Origin: Salvator merianae
Lineage: Eukaryota; Chordata; Lepidosauria; Squamata; Teiidae
Reading direction: 5' to 3'
Length of the DNA: 64,000 nucleotides
Assembly (NCBI GenBank): GCA_003586115.2
Contig: QVOM02000057.1
Coordinates: 7,230,054 to 7,294,053, forward strand
A program made the translations under genes and the position numbers. This document shows, piece by piece, positions 21,064 to 36,000 of the stretch; within the stretch, counting starts at the first letter, position 1, and each line of letters begins with the position of its first letter. The notes under the pieces were generated by a model. That model ran no database searches and had not been told where the DNA came from. It saw only the letters and a program-made list of their open reading frames with translations.

Positions 21064-24000
21064 CTAAGAGGAAACATGGGAATGAGGCACGAGGCACCTG
21101 GTTGCAAATGCATGCTGGGCTTTCCTCCCTCCGCCTTTCCGAACGCAAGCCACCCCTCACGAAGGCTCATGGTTAACGCCCTGCTGGGCATCCATCTACC
21201 ACCCACGTTCTTAAGGCCCGAGAGGTAACTACAGAGCTCTGCCCATTCCAAGATGGCGTGCCTTGGGCATCAGCTGAGTTCAGCTCTCCAAACCCCAGCC
21301 GGTTCTCCAGCTTTTGGGGGCAGAGAGGATCCATTGTGCGATCTTATTAGCAAGGCCGAGCCCAGCCAGGGGGGAGTCCCACAGCTGTTGAAGCTGCGTC
21401 CTCTGCCCCGCGGCCCCACCCTGACGACCCGTTTACCTTGCAAACCTGGAGCAGTCTGACCCTGCGTCTTAGAGAGCACGGAGAGGATGCTCTCCGGGGT
21501 GATCTCCACCTTGGAGAGGATGTTGGCTAAGGGGTTTGCTGGTGCCGGCACCGGGGCTGGACCGGCAGGCTTCAAGCCGGTCATAAGAGCTGATGGGCTT
21601 GTTGGTGCGCCCGGAGAGGGCCTTGAGGCAGGGGAGACACCTAGGGAGAGAGAAGAGCTTATAGCACAGAAAAAAAGCGGGCCTTCAGGAACACAATGCA
21701 GCCAAAAAGAGACAAGGGGGAATGGAGGGGAGGAAAGATTACTGAAGTGGAGGTCACAGTAAACCAAAGGCGTAATCTCGGTCTACAGGGTATGCTAAAC
21801 CATGGTTAGCTGCTGTACGTGAGCTGGAAGGATTGCACCACCCCTGCTCCCCAACCACCCAGTTCTCCCTCACCACGTCAAGGGTCATGTTTACTTTTGC
21901 TTTCAAAGAACCAAGGCTGCAGGCCACTGAGCCTGACTCGTTGGTTCTCCAAAACCAACTCTGGTTAATGAAAACAGCTTGTTTAATCCAGGTTTGTTTC
22001 TCAACCACAATTTCTATTTCAAATTTAACACCAAGCCAGGATGCTGGGGAACTGAAAATAACTGCTAGGGAATGACTTCTTCCACCTTCAGAAAGGTTCA
22101 TGGCTTGGTGTTAATCCACATGCTAACCCACAGAGGGTAGTTTGTTCTAATACGCATGCACAGTTATGAATTCACTACTTCCGTCACAAAGGCAGAAAAG
22201 CCATATTTTCAACCGAAGTAGAGGAGATCCAATGGGCTACTCAGACAGTACGTGGGTAGGGGGCTCCGTTCCGTACAGACGAAAATGGAGTGGTGCAATT
22301 CTGCAGTGCTGGTGGGGAACCTGCAGCTGCGTGGGTGGACGACACCTTCAACATACCCCTGGCCCTCCGGGTTACAACCCCAGGGGTTGCCAACTTTGGC
22401 TAAAACTCAGCCAGATACACCTGGGGGGAGGTTAGTTTTATCAATGGCTAGGATAATTAGTTTGGCTGATTATCTGGCAGTCCTGGCCCCAGGGCCTGGC
22501 AAGACACGTGCGTCTCAGCTGACAGCAGGGCTGCTCGACTTGTGGCAGAAGAGACATGCTGGAAAAATGGCTCCCAGCCTTGGGGAAAGCGGCAAACTGG
22601 ACCAGCTGCAGACTTGACAGTGGCCACTCTTCAGTGCTTTGCTCCTAAAGTCCTCCCCCCACCCCCACCCCCACCCCCACCCCTCTCACCTGTGCTCTTC
22701 ATAACCGAAGTCAAGCTGCTGAGGATGGAGCTGATCTTGGCCAAATCCACATTGGCCAAATTGGGCAAGGTGAAGGCGGGCGACTGAGGAAGAGGCGTTG
22801 GGTTGGCTGGCTTTGGGGGTGGAGGAGTAACGGGGGTCGGAGCCAGGGTGGCCACGCCCACGGCGGTGGTGGCCACAGCTGCGGTGGTGGAAGGCGACAT
22901 CTTGGGGATGCTTTCGGTCATCTTTGCAGGGCCGGCTGTTGAAGCAGCCGGCTTCTCCTTTCGCTCTTCCACTGGTTTGAAAGACAAGAAGGAGCGGATC
23001 AAGAGGCAGCAACGCTGAGCCCGAGCCACAGAAGCGAAAATCCCAGTGGCTGGCACAAGGAAAAAGCCATAGAAATTTCACCCCCTCCCTCCTTGCGTGG
23101 CTTCCAGCAAGACTGGTGTTGGCTAAGGTTCAGGTGGAGGGTTTTACCACCAACGGAGCGCCAGCACTGCGCAGATTCAAGCTACCTGGCCAATGACGGC
23201 TTGTGCTCCTGCTAGCCATGGGCCAATACAGGGCCTGCCTGGAGCCAACGACAGCTCAGGCAGCTTGCAAAGCCACATGGGAAGGCCAAGCTAAGACCTC
23301 TGGAACGTGAGTCTTGGCAACAGCCAAACAAAAGCTGCCAGTCAGCCAAATGGCCTCTAGGCCTGTGCTCAGACACCGTGCTCACCTTCATCCAGACCGC
23401 CTGCTCGCCTCCTCTCCTGCAGGCCTTCCGGGGGAGGGGGGGACAACTTGACCCAGCTGTGGCACACCCCACCAGGAGCCCACCCACCCTCCCTGGTGGT
23501 CCACCCAGACAAATTACCAATGATCTTTGGGGCGTCGTCCTCCACGTCAGAGAGCTCCATATCCTCCACATCACGGTTGTCAGTGGGGGGCTCTGGAGAA
23601 GGCGACTTCTCCCTTTTGGCCTCCACGGCTGGGGAGCGGTCATCCTCTCCCATCCCTGGGAAGGGCGACTCCGAGCCAGTAGGGGACGGCGCGTCCATGC
23701 TCGGCGAGGGGACCGGAGACTCTTCGGGATCCGGGAGAGTCGCCTTCAGCTGGTCCAGTTTCTTTTTAAGGTTGTTAACTCTGTTAGCAAACGTCTTGTA
23801 AGCCTAAGCAAGGAAAGCGAAGAAACAACCATCTTCAAACTACAGGCGCGATAAACAACAGGGGGAAAAACAACACCGTGCCCAACCCTTTGCAGCAGCA
23901 GTTCTGCTTCAACTAAAACAAGAAGCGAACTGGTGATTTGTTGAGAAGGCCTGAAGAACCACATTTTGGCTAAAGCAAGTCAGCCTAGACAGGTACGAAA

Positions 24001-27000
24001 CTTCTCTGCTGTTCAAAGCACTTGCTGATACCCTTCACTGTAAATTCTGGGATGGTGCACAACAATATAAACAAACCCGAATAAGCACTCAATAATACAC
24101 ACACAATAATAATCAAGCAGTAAACAGACAGAGAAACACAGAAATGCCTCTGACACAGGAACTGAAAACTCAACAAAACTGTGCAAGTGAATAATCACGC
24201 CCTGCTGAAAGAGGATTCCTATGCATTTCTTCCCAGAGTGCAACTCTGCTGCCACCTCTAAAAAGGGCCTCCATCATGGCAGCCTACACAGACCAGCAGC
24301 ACGAACCCTGGTATGCTGTATAGCGGAGGACTGGCAGCTACAAAGAGGGGCCTGATCCTGCCCTATCCAGCTTATTTGTTGGGGGTCCTTCCTAAACCCA
24401 GGTTACCCCGATGTGTAACCAGTGGGCCCCAAACTAACCGCACCAGCTCAGCTCAAGCCTTCCTCCAGGGGTCGGGGGTCGATCTGCTGCACTCACATTG
24501 GCCACCACTTTGACCTCCTTGTACTGTGCCTCATAGAAGATTCCGGCGTTCTCAAGGGCTTCCGTCAAGGAAGGGCTGTTCTTCACTTGCTTGTCCAAGC
24601 TAGTGACAAATTCTTCAAGCTTGGCGCTCGCCTCCTCAAATTCCTTTGAGAACTTCTTCCCTCCAGTTTTGTCTGTAAGGGCAGAGAGAATATTTACTCA
24701 TATCTAAAATACGTACGCTGTAATTTATTTACACGGTCCAAAGTGAGCTCCCACCTTGTTATTAAAAGAAAGAGATGCTCGCAGTTAAGACCCTAACACT
24801 AACCACACTGCAAAGCTGCATGCAGGCTATGGGGGAAGCGACTATATACATTGTTGTCTATGAATGGGTTCCAAGAACACTTAAATTCTGCAGCGATTTT
24901 GTACCTCAGCTCAGCTGAATTTTAGACAGATACACATCCACCCTCAATAATGGAACTGCAGGATGTTTCCAGACCTTAGTATCAATTCCCTCTTGCAAAT
25001 GCTAACATACATAGAACTAATTCAATAGAGTTTATTGAAATATGAGGTCTTAATTTACCAAGTCTGATAAACAGCAAAATGCCCCAAAATTAACTGCATC
25101 TTCAAACAAAACCATTTGTAGAGCTGTCAGGTTTTATTGCAACAACATCACCTAACAGAAGCAGATCCTACTTGCATCTGTCAGTTCCAATAAATCCCAG
25201 AGTACGTGATGTCAGTTCTTATTACCCTAACTGGAACCAGCAACAGAATAGTTTGCACCACGTTTGGTCTGAAATTCCCCCTGTTGCATTTCCAATTGTC
25301 AGGAAGTTCCTCAGTGAATCCACAGCAACTGTCCGACTGCAGAACCGTTATCTCTAATTACCAAGGAACTAACAACAACTTGCTGTCCACATAGCATGCA
25401 ATGGATCTTTTGACAAGCACTTGAAACACAACCTGTCCCCATAGCTCTCTTTCCTAGAGGAACGGACAGACCTCCCCACCCCTTTTCTTGATAGCCTGTG
25501 TGCCTGGCCACAGTGGTGCCCTGGGGCATCCTGCTCCGCTCGCTCTCACCCTTCAAGCACTTCAGAGTCTCTGTGCTGCAGACGTCCACACGCATGGTAG
25601 AAAGCTGCTTCTCCTTCAGCTCTATCTGGTCCTCTGATCGTTTGTGGAACAGAAGCTCATCGACGAGAGACTGCGGCTGGAGGAGAGGAAAACAGATGCA
25701 CCAGACATGCATTTTTTCGTCCAGTACCACTGAATGTGCAGAACCAGCTTCTCAATGAGTCCTTTCAGTGCTCATTCTTCCAGAGATGCCCTTTCACAGA
25801 GGGAAACTCCAGGCCAGAGCCCAGCCAAAAGAGCAGAGGGAAATGAACACCACATCCCATGATCCTCTCTGCCAAACAGTGGCGCAGAAGGCTAAGGCAC
25901 TGATCTGTCAATAGGAGGATCGGAGTTCAAGGCCCCTGTCTGCCATGTGGAGGGGATGAGCGCCCTCTACTGGCCTCTAGCTCTGAATCCTGCATGGAGC
26001 AGGGGGCTGGACTCGATGACCCTGGAGGTCCCTTCCAACTCTATGATTCGATGTGAACATCTATGTGAACATCTGTCCCCCGTGGCTGGAGCTGAGAGGA
26101 TCATTCGGAGACTTGGGAGTCCAACTGATCAGAGAGGAACAGGGCTGTTGCCAGCAATTCCATCAAGTTATTTTCAGATTGATACCAATATGAACTGGAT
26201 GGTTTTGACAACAAACCAACCACTCACTCTGGTGACAACCAGTTAGATGTAGAGCTACAAAGAATGCTAACCTTAATCTATCATTTGCCGGATTATCCTA
26301 CTGTTAGTTAAAAGCTAAACCAGACACTTGACATGCCTGAATGGGTGGTTTTTTTTTTCCTTTTCTCATTCTAACTAAAAGGAGGAAAGGAAAAACCTCT
26401 CCCTCCTGTGTCCCATGAACAATGCCATACATGGCTTGCTTTCCGTAACTCAGGAAGCTACTCTATCGCCATCCTGCTAATGGCAGCTGGGTTCAAAGTC
26501 TGCTTATGGGCAGGCAGAATAGAATTCTTCCTCTCAGGAGTCCACACAGTTCGGACCTGCTATTTCAAGGGCTGATATACACAACTGGGGGCTTACTGGG
26601 GACTCCATCAGACCGAGAAGCAGGATGAAGCTCAGACTCTACACAAGTCACAACTCCTGCACCCAGGCAAGCGGACGCAAACAGGCAACTCTGCTATGAG
26701 ACTTACTCGGAATTCAGCGACAATCTTCGACTTCAGAGCAGCTTTCGGATTTGTTGTTGCTGCAGGAACAAAAAAGAAACAAATGAAGCCGTTTAAGAAG
26801 CTGCACTCACTTCCACGTGCAAAGACACGGCGCGGGGCATAAAGCTACTGATGGTCGGTGGGGAGCACAGGTGGAACGGGATGGTACTGCAGCTCCTCTC
26901 CTGCTCACATTCACTTGGCTGCTCTGTGGAAGAACTGGTGCTCCCTCCACAGGCTCCATACACCCCTGGCCAGGCAAGGTGCACTGAGCCAACCCCCACG

Positions 27001-30000
27001 TATGAGAAGCGCCCCCTTAGGCTGCCTCAGCTGGCACGGCAATAGAGTACTCAGCAGGCTCCCCCCACCTGAACACATGGAGGATGTTCTGCCCACGCAG
27101 ACACAGCAAGCTTAGCAGCTTCTCCCTAGCTTTGTGCCCACTGACCCTCCAACTGCCATGTTTGCAGCAAACGTGACACTGAGCCCCTGCTGGCCTTCTC
27201 CTCTGAAGAGCCAACATTTTGTAAGGAGCAATAGGTGGAAAACCCTGATCAGCCTCTGCATCAATTCCTGTTTTGGACAAACCTCCTAGTGAATGGATCC
27301 AACTTCCACACAGCTGAAAGGGGCATGTCTGGGAAAGGGCACGCCTGAGGGGGGGCTGCCTGGACCCCACGCCTGGCATGCCCAACTGCTCTCATGGGCT
27401 GCTTCCAAGGAGGAACAGCAAACCAGGTCCTTTCAAGCCATTCCAGATAGTGAGCGTCAAAGCGCAGCAGCTACGCACAAGCATTCGCACAATCTCTTTT
27501 CCGGACAGAGAGATGCCAGGCGCATGGGCTCCGGCTGCCAACTTTGCACCCAGCTCTCTTTTCCAGGAGGGTCCACACACCCTTCCCACGGACTACGCTA
27601 ACCTGCGTGACAGTCCAGGCAATTCAGTTAGGCTGCTCTTCCAAAAATGCCAAGGAGGGTTCATTAACTGCACTCTCTCCCTCTACCCCCTGAAGGTTGA
27701 AAAAAAACAAAAAACAAAAAAACCCCACCAATAACGGTTTAGCTTTGTCTAGTCTGCTGCTGACAAAGGTAGCTCCTGGACTTGAACACTGACCCTGTAC
27801 CCCTGCACTCACTAGCAGTGCTTGACATTTCTCCCTCTTTCAGTATTCCAACATCAGCTCTCAAGGCAGTCTAGCTCAATTTCCGGTTCAAAGCTCCCTC
27901 TGTAAAATACTCGGCGGGGCTTCTCTTGGACAGTTTAACAAAGAACCTTGCAAGAGTACGGGGCAAGTCTCCCCAGCCTTCCTCCTCCTCCTCCTCCTCC
28001 TCCAGGAGGAAAATCTATCAGACAGTTCATATGGAATTTCCTTACTTTGAGATTTCTTCCATGACTTAGTTGCTTGTTTGCTCTGAGTTTCTTTCTGCTG
28101 CTTCTGAGCTTTGAAAGTGGAACCTGGAAAACATTTTCATTGCGTTTTGTTTCAGTTTGGCAGCCTGACACTCACGGCCCTGTCTTTCGGAGACAAAACC
28201 GAAGTCGGCTCGGTGGCACGCTGAACAAACAAGCAGCAGAAGATCTGCTTGCAGGGCAGTGGCCTCTACGGCAGCCCCTCTGCCTTCAGGCATCTTTTTG
28301 GGCTTTAGGTGACACAGACAAAGTTGGCAATCTCAAGAAACAGAATGGAAACATCAAGTGAACTTGCCAGCAGCCACTAGGGTTATGGGCCTTGCCTTGG
28401 ACTCACACCTCCCTAGCACCAGAGGGAGTTTCTCACGCCGCTTGGCTCTCCCACATAACATCTAACTCAGCATTAGCAAGAACAAAACAAAAGAAATCGT
28501 TGCCTTCAGCCCACAGGTGCAAAGGAACCCTGAAGCATCTGAGGAGGCACAGAACTCCCCGTCTCTAATCTCATCACTCCCAAATAAAAACCACCCCCAA
28601 AGTCAGACGATCGGTCACACAGCGCTGAGTTGCTGTATGGGGCTGCAATAGTTTCTGGCAATGGAACGCGAGGGGCTGCTAGCCATCGCAGAGCGCTCAG
28701 CACTCTCCTCCATAAGGGAAGGTGAGCATGTCATTCATGCCCTATACCATATGGAGCACGGACAGACGCAGACAGTAAAAAGCGAAGTGTTAATCTTAAA
28801 GGTACGGGCTGTGATTAACAGAAACATCAACACCAAGCTCAGAATTATTACTGCAAGTACAAATCTGGAAAAGAACCACCAAGGACTTACTTAAAGCTTC
28901 TTTTAATAATATGATGGTTTCTTCTGGATATACGTTTCTATCTTCCCAGATCTTAAAGATCCTTTCTATAGATTTGGACACCGAAGGATCTCTGAAAAAA
29001 AGGAGACATGCAGAAAGTTGCTCTTTCCACCAGGCACAAAGTGCAGAAATTCAAATGGTTGCTACTTTTTCTTCGTTTTGAAATAAGTACCTCACTTTAC
29101 CTTCTTGTACAAGCCTGAAACCCACAATAAATCTCCCTACGGATTTGCTACTGTTAACACTCTGATACCTACCTCTTTGTCCCGGGACAGCAAAGGAGGC
29201 CTCGCCCTACATAAGCAGAGCACAAGCAAAAACTTTCCTCTCTAAACTCAAAAGAAAGAGAAGGCTTCAAGGGAACTCTGCCCTCAGAATCCTCATGCTT
29301 TTTGTTAGCCTCCAATCTGAAGGGCAGGCAAATATTTGCATATTATCATTTACAGATTCCATTTAGGAATCTGATCCAACTACTTTCTTCCTGGTTAAAT
29401 GGCTTGGAGAAGGAATTCCTGCTGCCTGACAACAAACCATTACTTCTGTGTGCACTCTTTCTCTCATGGAAGTCAGGTGTATTAATGGCTACTAAAATGG
29501 GCGCCCAGGTGCTGCCTCGGGGTTGGAGAGTCAGGCAGGAGGCCTCACGAGGCCATTTGCAGGGAGTCCAGAGCAGGTGAAGGTTTTGCCTTCATCTTCT
29601 GCTTGAGATGCCCAAAAGCAATTGGTGGGCCACTGTGGGAGATGGGATGCTGGACAAGATGGGCCGTGGCCTGATCCAGCAGAGCTCCCCTTATGTTATT
29701 ATAGACAAATTCATGAAGGACAGGCTACCAGAACAGATGCCTAGGTACCACCTCCAGCTTGGAGAGACAGATAGGATGCCTCTAAAGGCCATTTGCAGGG
29801 AGTGGAGAGCAGGTGAAGGTTTTGCCTTTTCTTCTGCTTCAGATGCCCAGAAACAATTGCTGGGCCACTGTGTGAGACAGGATGCCGGACTAGATGAGCC
29901 GTGGCTGATCCAGCAGGGCTCCTCTTATGTTCTTCAGTTCCCTATTTATCAGCTAGACAGTCCAAACATATCATTTATAATGTGCAGCCACAGGCCATGA

Positions 30001-33000
30001 TATGCTACAAGTTACTGAGTTCTTCAGAGTAGCAACCGACTTGCCTGAGCTGTTCTGCAACGCAGCCAAGAATGTCTGTTTCAGTTTAAGATTCACGCCT
30101 GTCTTGCAGTTTACTTACCAGCAAATGGGTTAATAAACGCACTCAGGCACATCCACCTTAATGGCTACGAAACCTAGGGAACACTCCTGTAAGGTTGCAG
30201 GCCCAATACAAGAAAGGCACACCACTTACTTCACCAGCGCCGCGGCCTCTGGCAGCACTTCAGCAAACGTGTCTCGGAACACAATGGCGTTCTTCCTCTT
30301 GCAGTTCTGGATTACGTCGTTTGCCAGGTAGAAAAGGTTCAGCCGATGGGGAAAAGCAGCTGGAAGAAGAGCAGGAAGATCTCAGTCAATGCACACATAC
30401 CGAATCTTAGCCTGTGAGCTACTGGAAGGGCCCGCTGAGCCCAGGCAAAGGGAAGCTGCCATTCTAGGTCGTGCCCAGGGGAAGAACTTGCCACGGGTTA
30501 CTGAAAAGAGGGACCAGCCCCTTGCTTTGGCCCAGACGAGCCACTGAAGCAGGAGAAACAATCATCCTTGGAGGGCCAACGGAGGCTCAGATGGAGAGGT
30601 CCCTCCCACATTCCTCAAGAGAAGCTTCATTTTAAGTTGCAAATAAAGGAAAATTCTGTCCCACGGAAAGCAACACTAGCAAGGAGGCTCAGCCTGGGCT
30701 TCTATTAATGTCCTTGGCCTTTCTCCAACCCAGCAAGCTCAAAGGAGACCAAATTTAAAAAATCAGAACAGAACAGAAACGAATGCAAGCTGCACTAAAA
30801 TGCCGCTCTGATAAATAACACCATTCGTCTATCCTAAAGCTTCCTAGAAGAGCAGAACCGCCCAACTGCAGGACGGCCTGGCTTTTGCGGCAAAACAGAC
30901 CCTCGTCCATCTTATGAGGCACTTGGTCTCTCCTGAGTAGCAGTGAGCCCTCTTTAAAACCGAAGTCTTCCCCTGCTTGTTTAGGGATCCTTTATCCAGG
31001 GCAGCGCTCCAAAAATAGAGCCACTGGGTCATCAGCAGAAGCCAAAACAGCTCAGCACCGTCTGGGGCTGCGCACAGAGTGAACGGCCTCCTCTAACCTG
31101 TCCAGGGACGCAGAAGACCTTTCCATTCACCCCAGTGCTGCTGTGGGATGCACCAAGGAGTTTTGCCTTCTTTCTGGCAACCCCTCCCTAAAAAACAATA
31201 TGGCACCAGCGCCAACCTCCAAAGGAAGACTGGGAGCAGGAATGGCTGCCCACTCTTCTACCTTGGCTCACCAGTGAGAGAGGCAGCTTTCCATCTGGTA
31301 AGTCAAGGAACAAGCAGATACAGGCCCCTTTGCTTCTCCCTACATTCAACCCAGCCCAACTCTGCAACCCCGGAAATCTTGCAACCCTATGAAATCCTCC
31401 CAGGTATGGCTATGGGGCAGTGCTAGGGTGGCACCTCCCTATCCCCCAAGCTGTGCTGTCCTCCAGGGGCAGCACTGATGCCTTCTGGGTGTTCCGGCTG
31501 CAAAGCCTCCCAAGCAGAAGCCATACCTCGTTTCTCAAAACCCGTCACCCACATCAGCCTCGCGATCTGGTAAGCCGAGCAGCCAGCTCATCAGTTGAGG
31601 ACTGCTCTCCTCTTGGTTAGTATGAGGCACCCAGGATATCATTTCCTGAACAAACCCTGCCCAAATGAATGATGCACGCCCAATGGCTTCAACAGAAACA
31701 CAGGCAACCTTTTGAGAACCTCTCAACTCATCCTTCAACGTTTCACGAATGCACCTCACTCACCAGATCTCTGGGCACAAAAAGGCATCTGTAGGTCAGC
31801 GCAATCAGACACTATACGGGAGAGCATCCCAGGGCTGTCCAAGCACAGCCCTCCAGACATTCCGGAACTACAACACTCAGAAACCTCAATCCCAGCATTC
31901 CATGCCTACCCTGCCGGGGTTAGCACAGAATGCTGGGCATTGTAGTTCCAGAACATCAGCGGGGGGCGGGTGTTTCACAAACTGAGCAGCCCTGCAACAC
32001 ACATACCATGTTTAGAATTATGCAGACAACCATGGCGTTAAACAGATACTGAATCTGAACACTAAGGAACGTTCTAACATACAATACCCAGCTCTCCATG
32101 CAACCGGGATAGGCCAAGAGAGAACACACACACTGCACATATATGCTAGAGGACCCCCTTTAAAATGACGGGCCTCTTTGGGAGGCAAGCACTGGGTGAA
32201 AGCCATCGCCTCAACTGATTTGACAGGCCACGCACCAATTCCAGAAACCTAGGTAGTCGCTAGGAAGCCTGGAGATAACATTTTAGCCTTTTACCTTGTC
32301 TCATCCTGCCTGCAAATTCCATACCCAGCAGGGAAGGACTGGGGAACTAGCAGAGTTTCATCCCTCCTTCTCTTTCAGCCACCCCAATGAAGTGTCTGTG
32401 TGTCATGCTTGCTCCCAGGGGAACCCTTGGCACCTTCATGCATACAGCACAAAGGAGGCACAGACAGACAGGAATGCTGAGCGAAATGGAACACACACCG
32501 CCTATAATGCAATCAAGGTCACACAGCCCCTAAAGGAGCCCATGAGGTTACAGAAGTTTAAGCAGAAAGGGGTCACCTCGCTTTCCCTGGGCATTATTTC
32601 CTAACGTGCACGTACAGGACAACAGCCTTTAGATGAAAACAAGGACAACCTTTCGTCAGACACTAAGGGAGCTCTCTGATTCAAAAGGAGGAGTCTTGGG
32701 AACACAGCCAATGCAGCATTACAAGGGGCTAGGCAGGATTAAATTCTACCTAACTGATCCTCACATAAGGGTTCAAACCCTTTAACTCGGAAAAGCACCA
32801 GCTGTGATTTCAAGAGGATCAGGGTGCCCTGTTACACGTGCCAAGGTTTGCATGTCAGTTCCAAATGTATCTGGTGGGTGTTGGCTGGTTGGTTTGGGGG
32901 GGGGGGAATCCAGGTGCACCACCATCGCATTTCAATGTTTGTTTTTAATTAAGTGTATCTGATTTAAGACTAAACACACACACACACACACACACACTCT

Positions 33001-36000
33001 TATCCATGCTGTAAAAACTGTAACAAAGCACAGCTGTAAACTGGCATGGTTTAGTCATCATGTCTGTTCTACTGCTTTAAAAAAAAAGGAGGGGAATCAT
33101 CAGCAGAAATCTTTGTTTAAATCCATCATCTACACAAGGTGATGGAAAGAAAGCTCCTTTTGCTCTCTTCCAAGATACTCCGTGGGGAGGGCGACATCTC
33201 CCTTGAGCAGCTTAGCACTGTGGCAGCCGCCCTCTAAACAGGAGTCCATTCAAACTCGGCTTTCTAAGGGCGGCACTCCTGTGACTTCTTGCTCACCATC
33301 CAAGCCACAAGATGGGCCAGCCCAAAGGGCCCACCTCTTTCCTGCCTAATCCCCGAGGCCTGGCTGAGCACACCCTTAATTTATCAATGTGGGATGAGTT
33401 ATTGATCCCACGCTCTTCTGACAGCAGGCTCAGAAACAGGTCAGAGCAACGCAGAAAAGGACTGCCCCCTCTGTAGCACTGCCTGCTTTTCAGATGGATC
33501 TTGCAAAGCAGAAAACATTTAGCAGTTTTCTCACCACAATCACTGCAAGGGGCCATCAGATGCACAAGGGTCTCCGCCAGCCACAAGCAAATGGCTCCGG
33601 CAGGGGCAAGCACCATTCCCAAACCCTTGGGCTGAGGGAAAAACACGTTACACTCTTCTGCACATGTGCTAATGGGTCCGGGGTGGCGAAGAAAGGGAGC
33701 AGGACTACTAAAAATAGGTCCAGCGTTTTCCCAAAACACAGTAGTCCCTAAGCCTGCCGCAGATGCATGCAGTCTCTCTTCCTACGACTGTTCTGCACTA
33801 GGGCCCCAAGAAATGTGACACAGCTTTGCACACTTAATTACTTGTGGTAACCTCAGATGAACCTCAGAAGTACCTTGACCTGAGGTACTTCTGCCGTTCC
33901 AGTTTCCAAAGCTAAAGCAACCAGCTGGGGACAGGTGAGAAAGCTGAATTCGGCCTTCCGGTCAGGAGACTTCTAAAGAGAACCCCCAGACGGATTCTGT
34001 CCTTGGAAAGGCAACGCACACATGCAGCAGGCACGCTAGGCGGCAAATGAGGCGGACGGGCCCACCAAACCAAAGCCCTTCTGTAGAATGTATGGAGCTG
34101 CTTGTCACATTTCATCCAGGTAATACCACCAGCAATTCCCTCCTGGTAGCTAAGCTATCTCGCCAGTTATCCAGTGATTGCAAGAAACTGCAACGGCTCA
34201 GGAGATTAATAATGATGCTTTAAGGCTGCTTCAGAGGAGAAGAAACAGCTTTGGACTTATTTGCATCTTCTACCTCTGAACCTGACTAAGCTGCAAGCAT
34301 CTTCACAAAGAAGCTTCACGGGTTACCCATAAGTTTACCCCAGCAGCCCAGAGTTCCTCATGAACTAAGAAGCATTCTTATACCTACTGGGAGCTCAGGG
34401 TCAGTAAACCCAGTACCATGGCAATATCCCTGCACTAAAGGAACTGCATGGCTGAAAGAACAAATAACCAGGGCAAAGAGTCCAAGCATCTAGTCAAACT
34501 CTTCCCTGGAGCCACATTTGTAGCACACATTTCAGGAGTTTTGAGGATTTCACACCATCTGTCTCAGAAGCAGGACAGACAATAAAGCCTCTAAATCAGA
34601 CCCTACTGCACTGACTCTGGTGCACAAGACACTAATGGCTCTCCTTCGCACCAACCCTAAATTCATGACTCTGCCGCGGTCCCATCCCTTCCCAACTCAT
34701 TTTAACTGCTGACCACTTGCATTTATATACATTCCTGTGTTTACATCCAATATAGAAATATTCTGCCATTCAACTTCCCAAGCCAAAGATGTTTTTTAAA
34801 TAGTCCTTGATGCATGAAATACAAATATCAATTTAAAATCTGCCACATACACTCCCAACCATCCATCCATCATTTTTTAATTTAGTAAGGATGGCCCCTA
34901 CACTTAATTTACACACTCTAAACTGATTTTTAAAGACCACTGGCAATGCATTAAAGGAGTCTATTTTGTTGCCTGCTTTTAGTTGCTTCTTCCTTTTTCT
35001 AGGCTGCTGTTGATTTTTCAAATGAAACTCTATCGTTTGTTTTGATTCCAAGGTGTTGCTTTGTTTCAGATAATATGATTTTATTGCTTAGTTATTTACA
35101 ATGTTATATTTTGCTGAGAACATTTATAGCTCAGCAACAGAGTACCTGCTCCACAGGCTGAAGGCCTCAGGCTCAGTCCCCAGTATGTTCCCAGAAGATG
35201 CCCATGATAAACCAATTCCATAGAGCTGCCAAGAAAACTGCATGGGTAGGTTTTTAGAATCATCCAGAGATAAATCTGACCTAGGGACACTTTTATCTTC
35301 TTATACAGATGACTTTAAATATCTTAGGAGCAGGCTGAAGAGCAATGAGTCAAAAATGATGTCTAAAAATATTTATACAACAGTGCATTTCCTGTCAGCA
35401 AGATCTCAGCTTTATAAGCAATTTCATTACTCTAACAATCAGCTACCGCTGTTCTTCCACCTTCAGTTTCTCACTCTTTTTATCCAGTCTGAAAAACTGA
35501 AAGCATTTCTTTAGGAAGAGGGAAATCAGAAAAATCAAAGTTTCCCAAAGTTTCATAGGGTCCATTTCCATTCATACCACAAAACACAAAACCACCTGAA
35601 CAGTGGAGTTCTCAATGAGTATTTCAGCCTTAAACCAAGCAAGATTTCCATTCAATAAATCACTCTGCTCGACCTGGTGGGTTTAGGCAGTGGGGCCTCA
35701 ATCTAAACACTTGTGTCTGGAAAACAAAAAGCAAACTTTGAAGCTAAGTAACGTGACAGTTGCTAACAATAACCACCACCACTATTCTTTTTAATGTGTT
35801 CATTTCTGCTCTTATTCCTGCTTGCATCCTTTTAAAGAATATTTTGATCTTGTATACCACCTTGATGTGGTGGAAGACAATATAAAAGCAATACAGGAGG
35901 TAAACAAACATGTTCTAAAAAACACAATAGCAAAGCAAATGGCATACAGATGTAGAGATGGGACACTCATCAACCTATCCTCCCCTTTCCATAATTAATC

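Noticed and set aside
25876..25950. Possible functional tRNA gene
   Set aside because: A-box and B-box-like segments are present, but there is no cloverleaf, and a SINE body with LINE-type tail follows.
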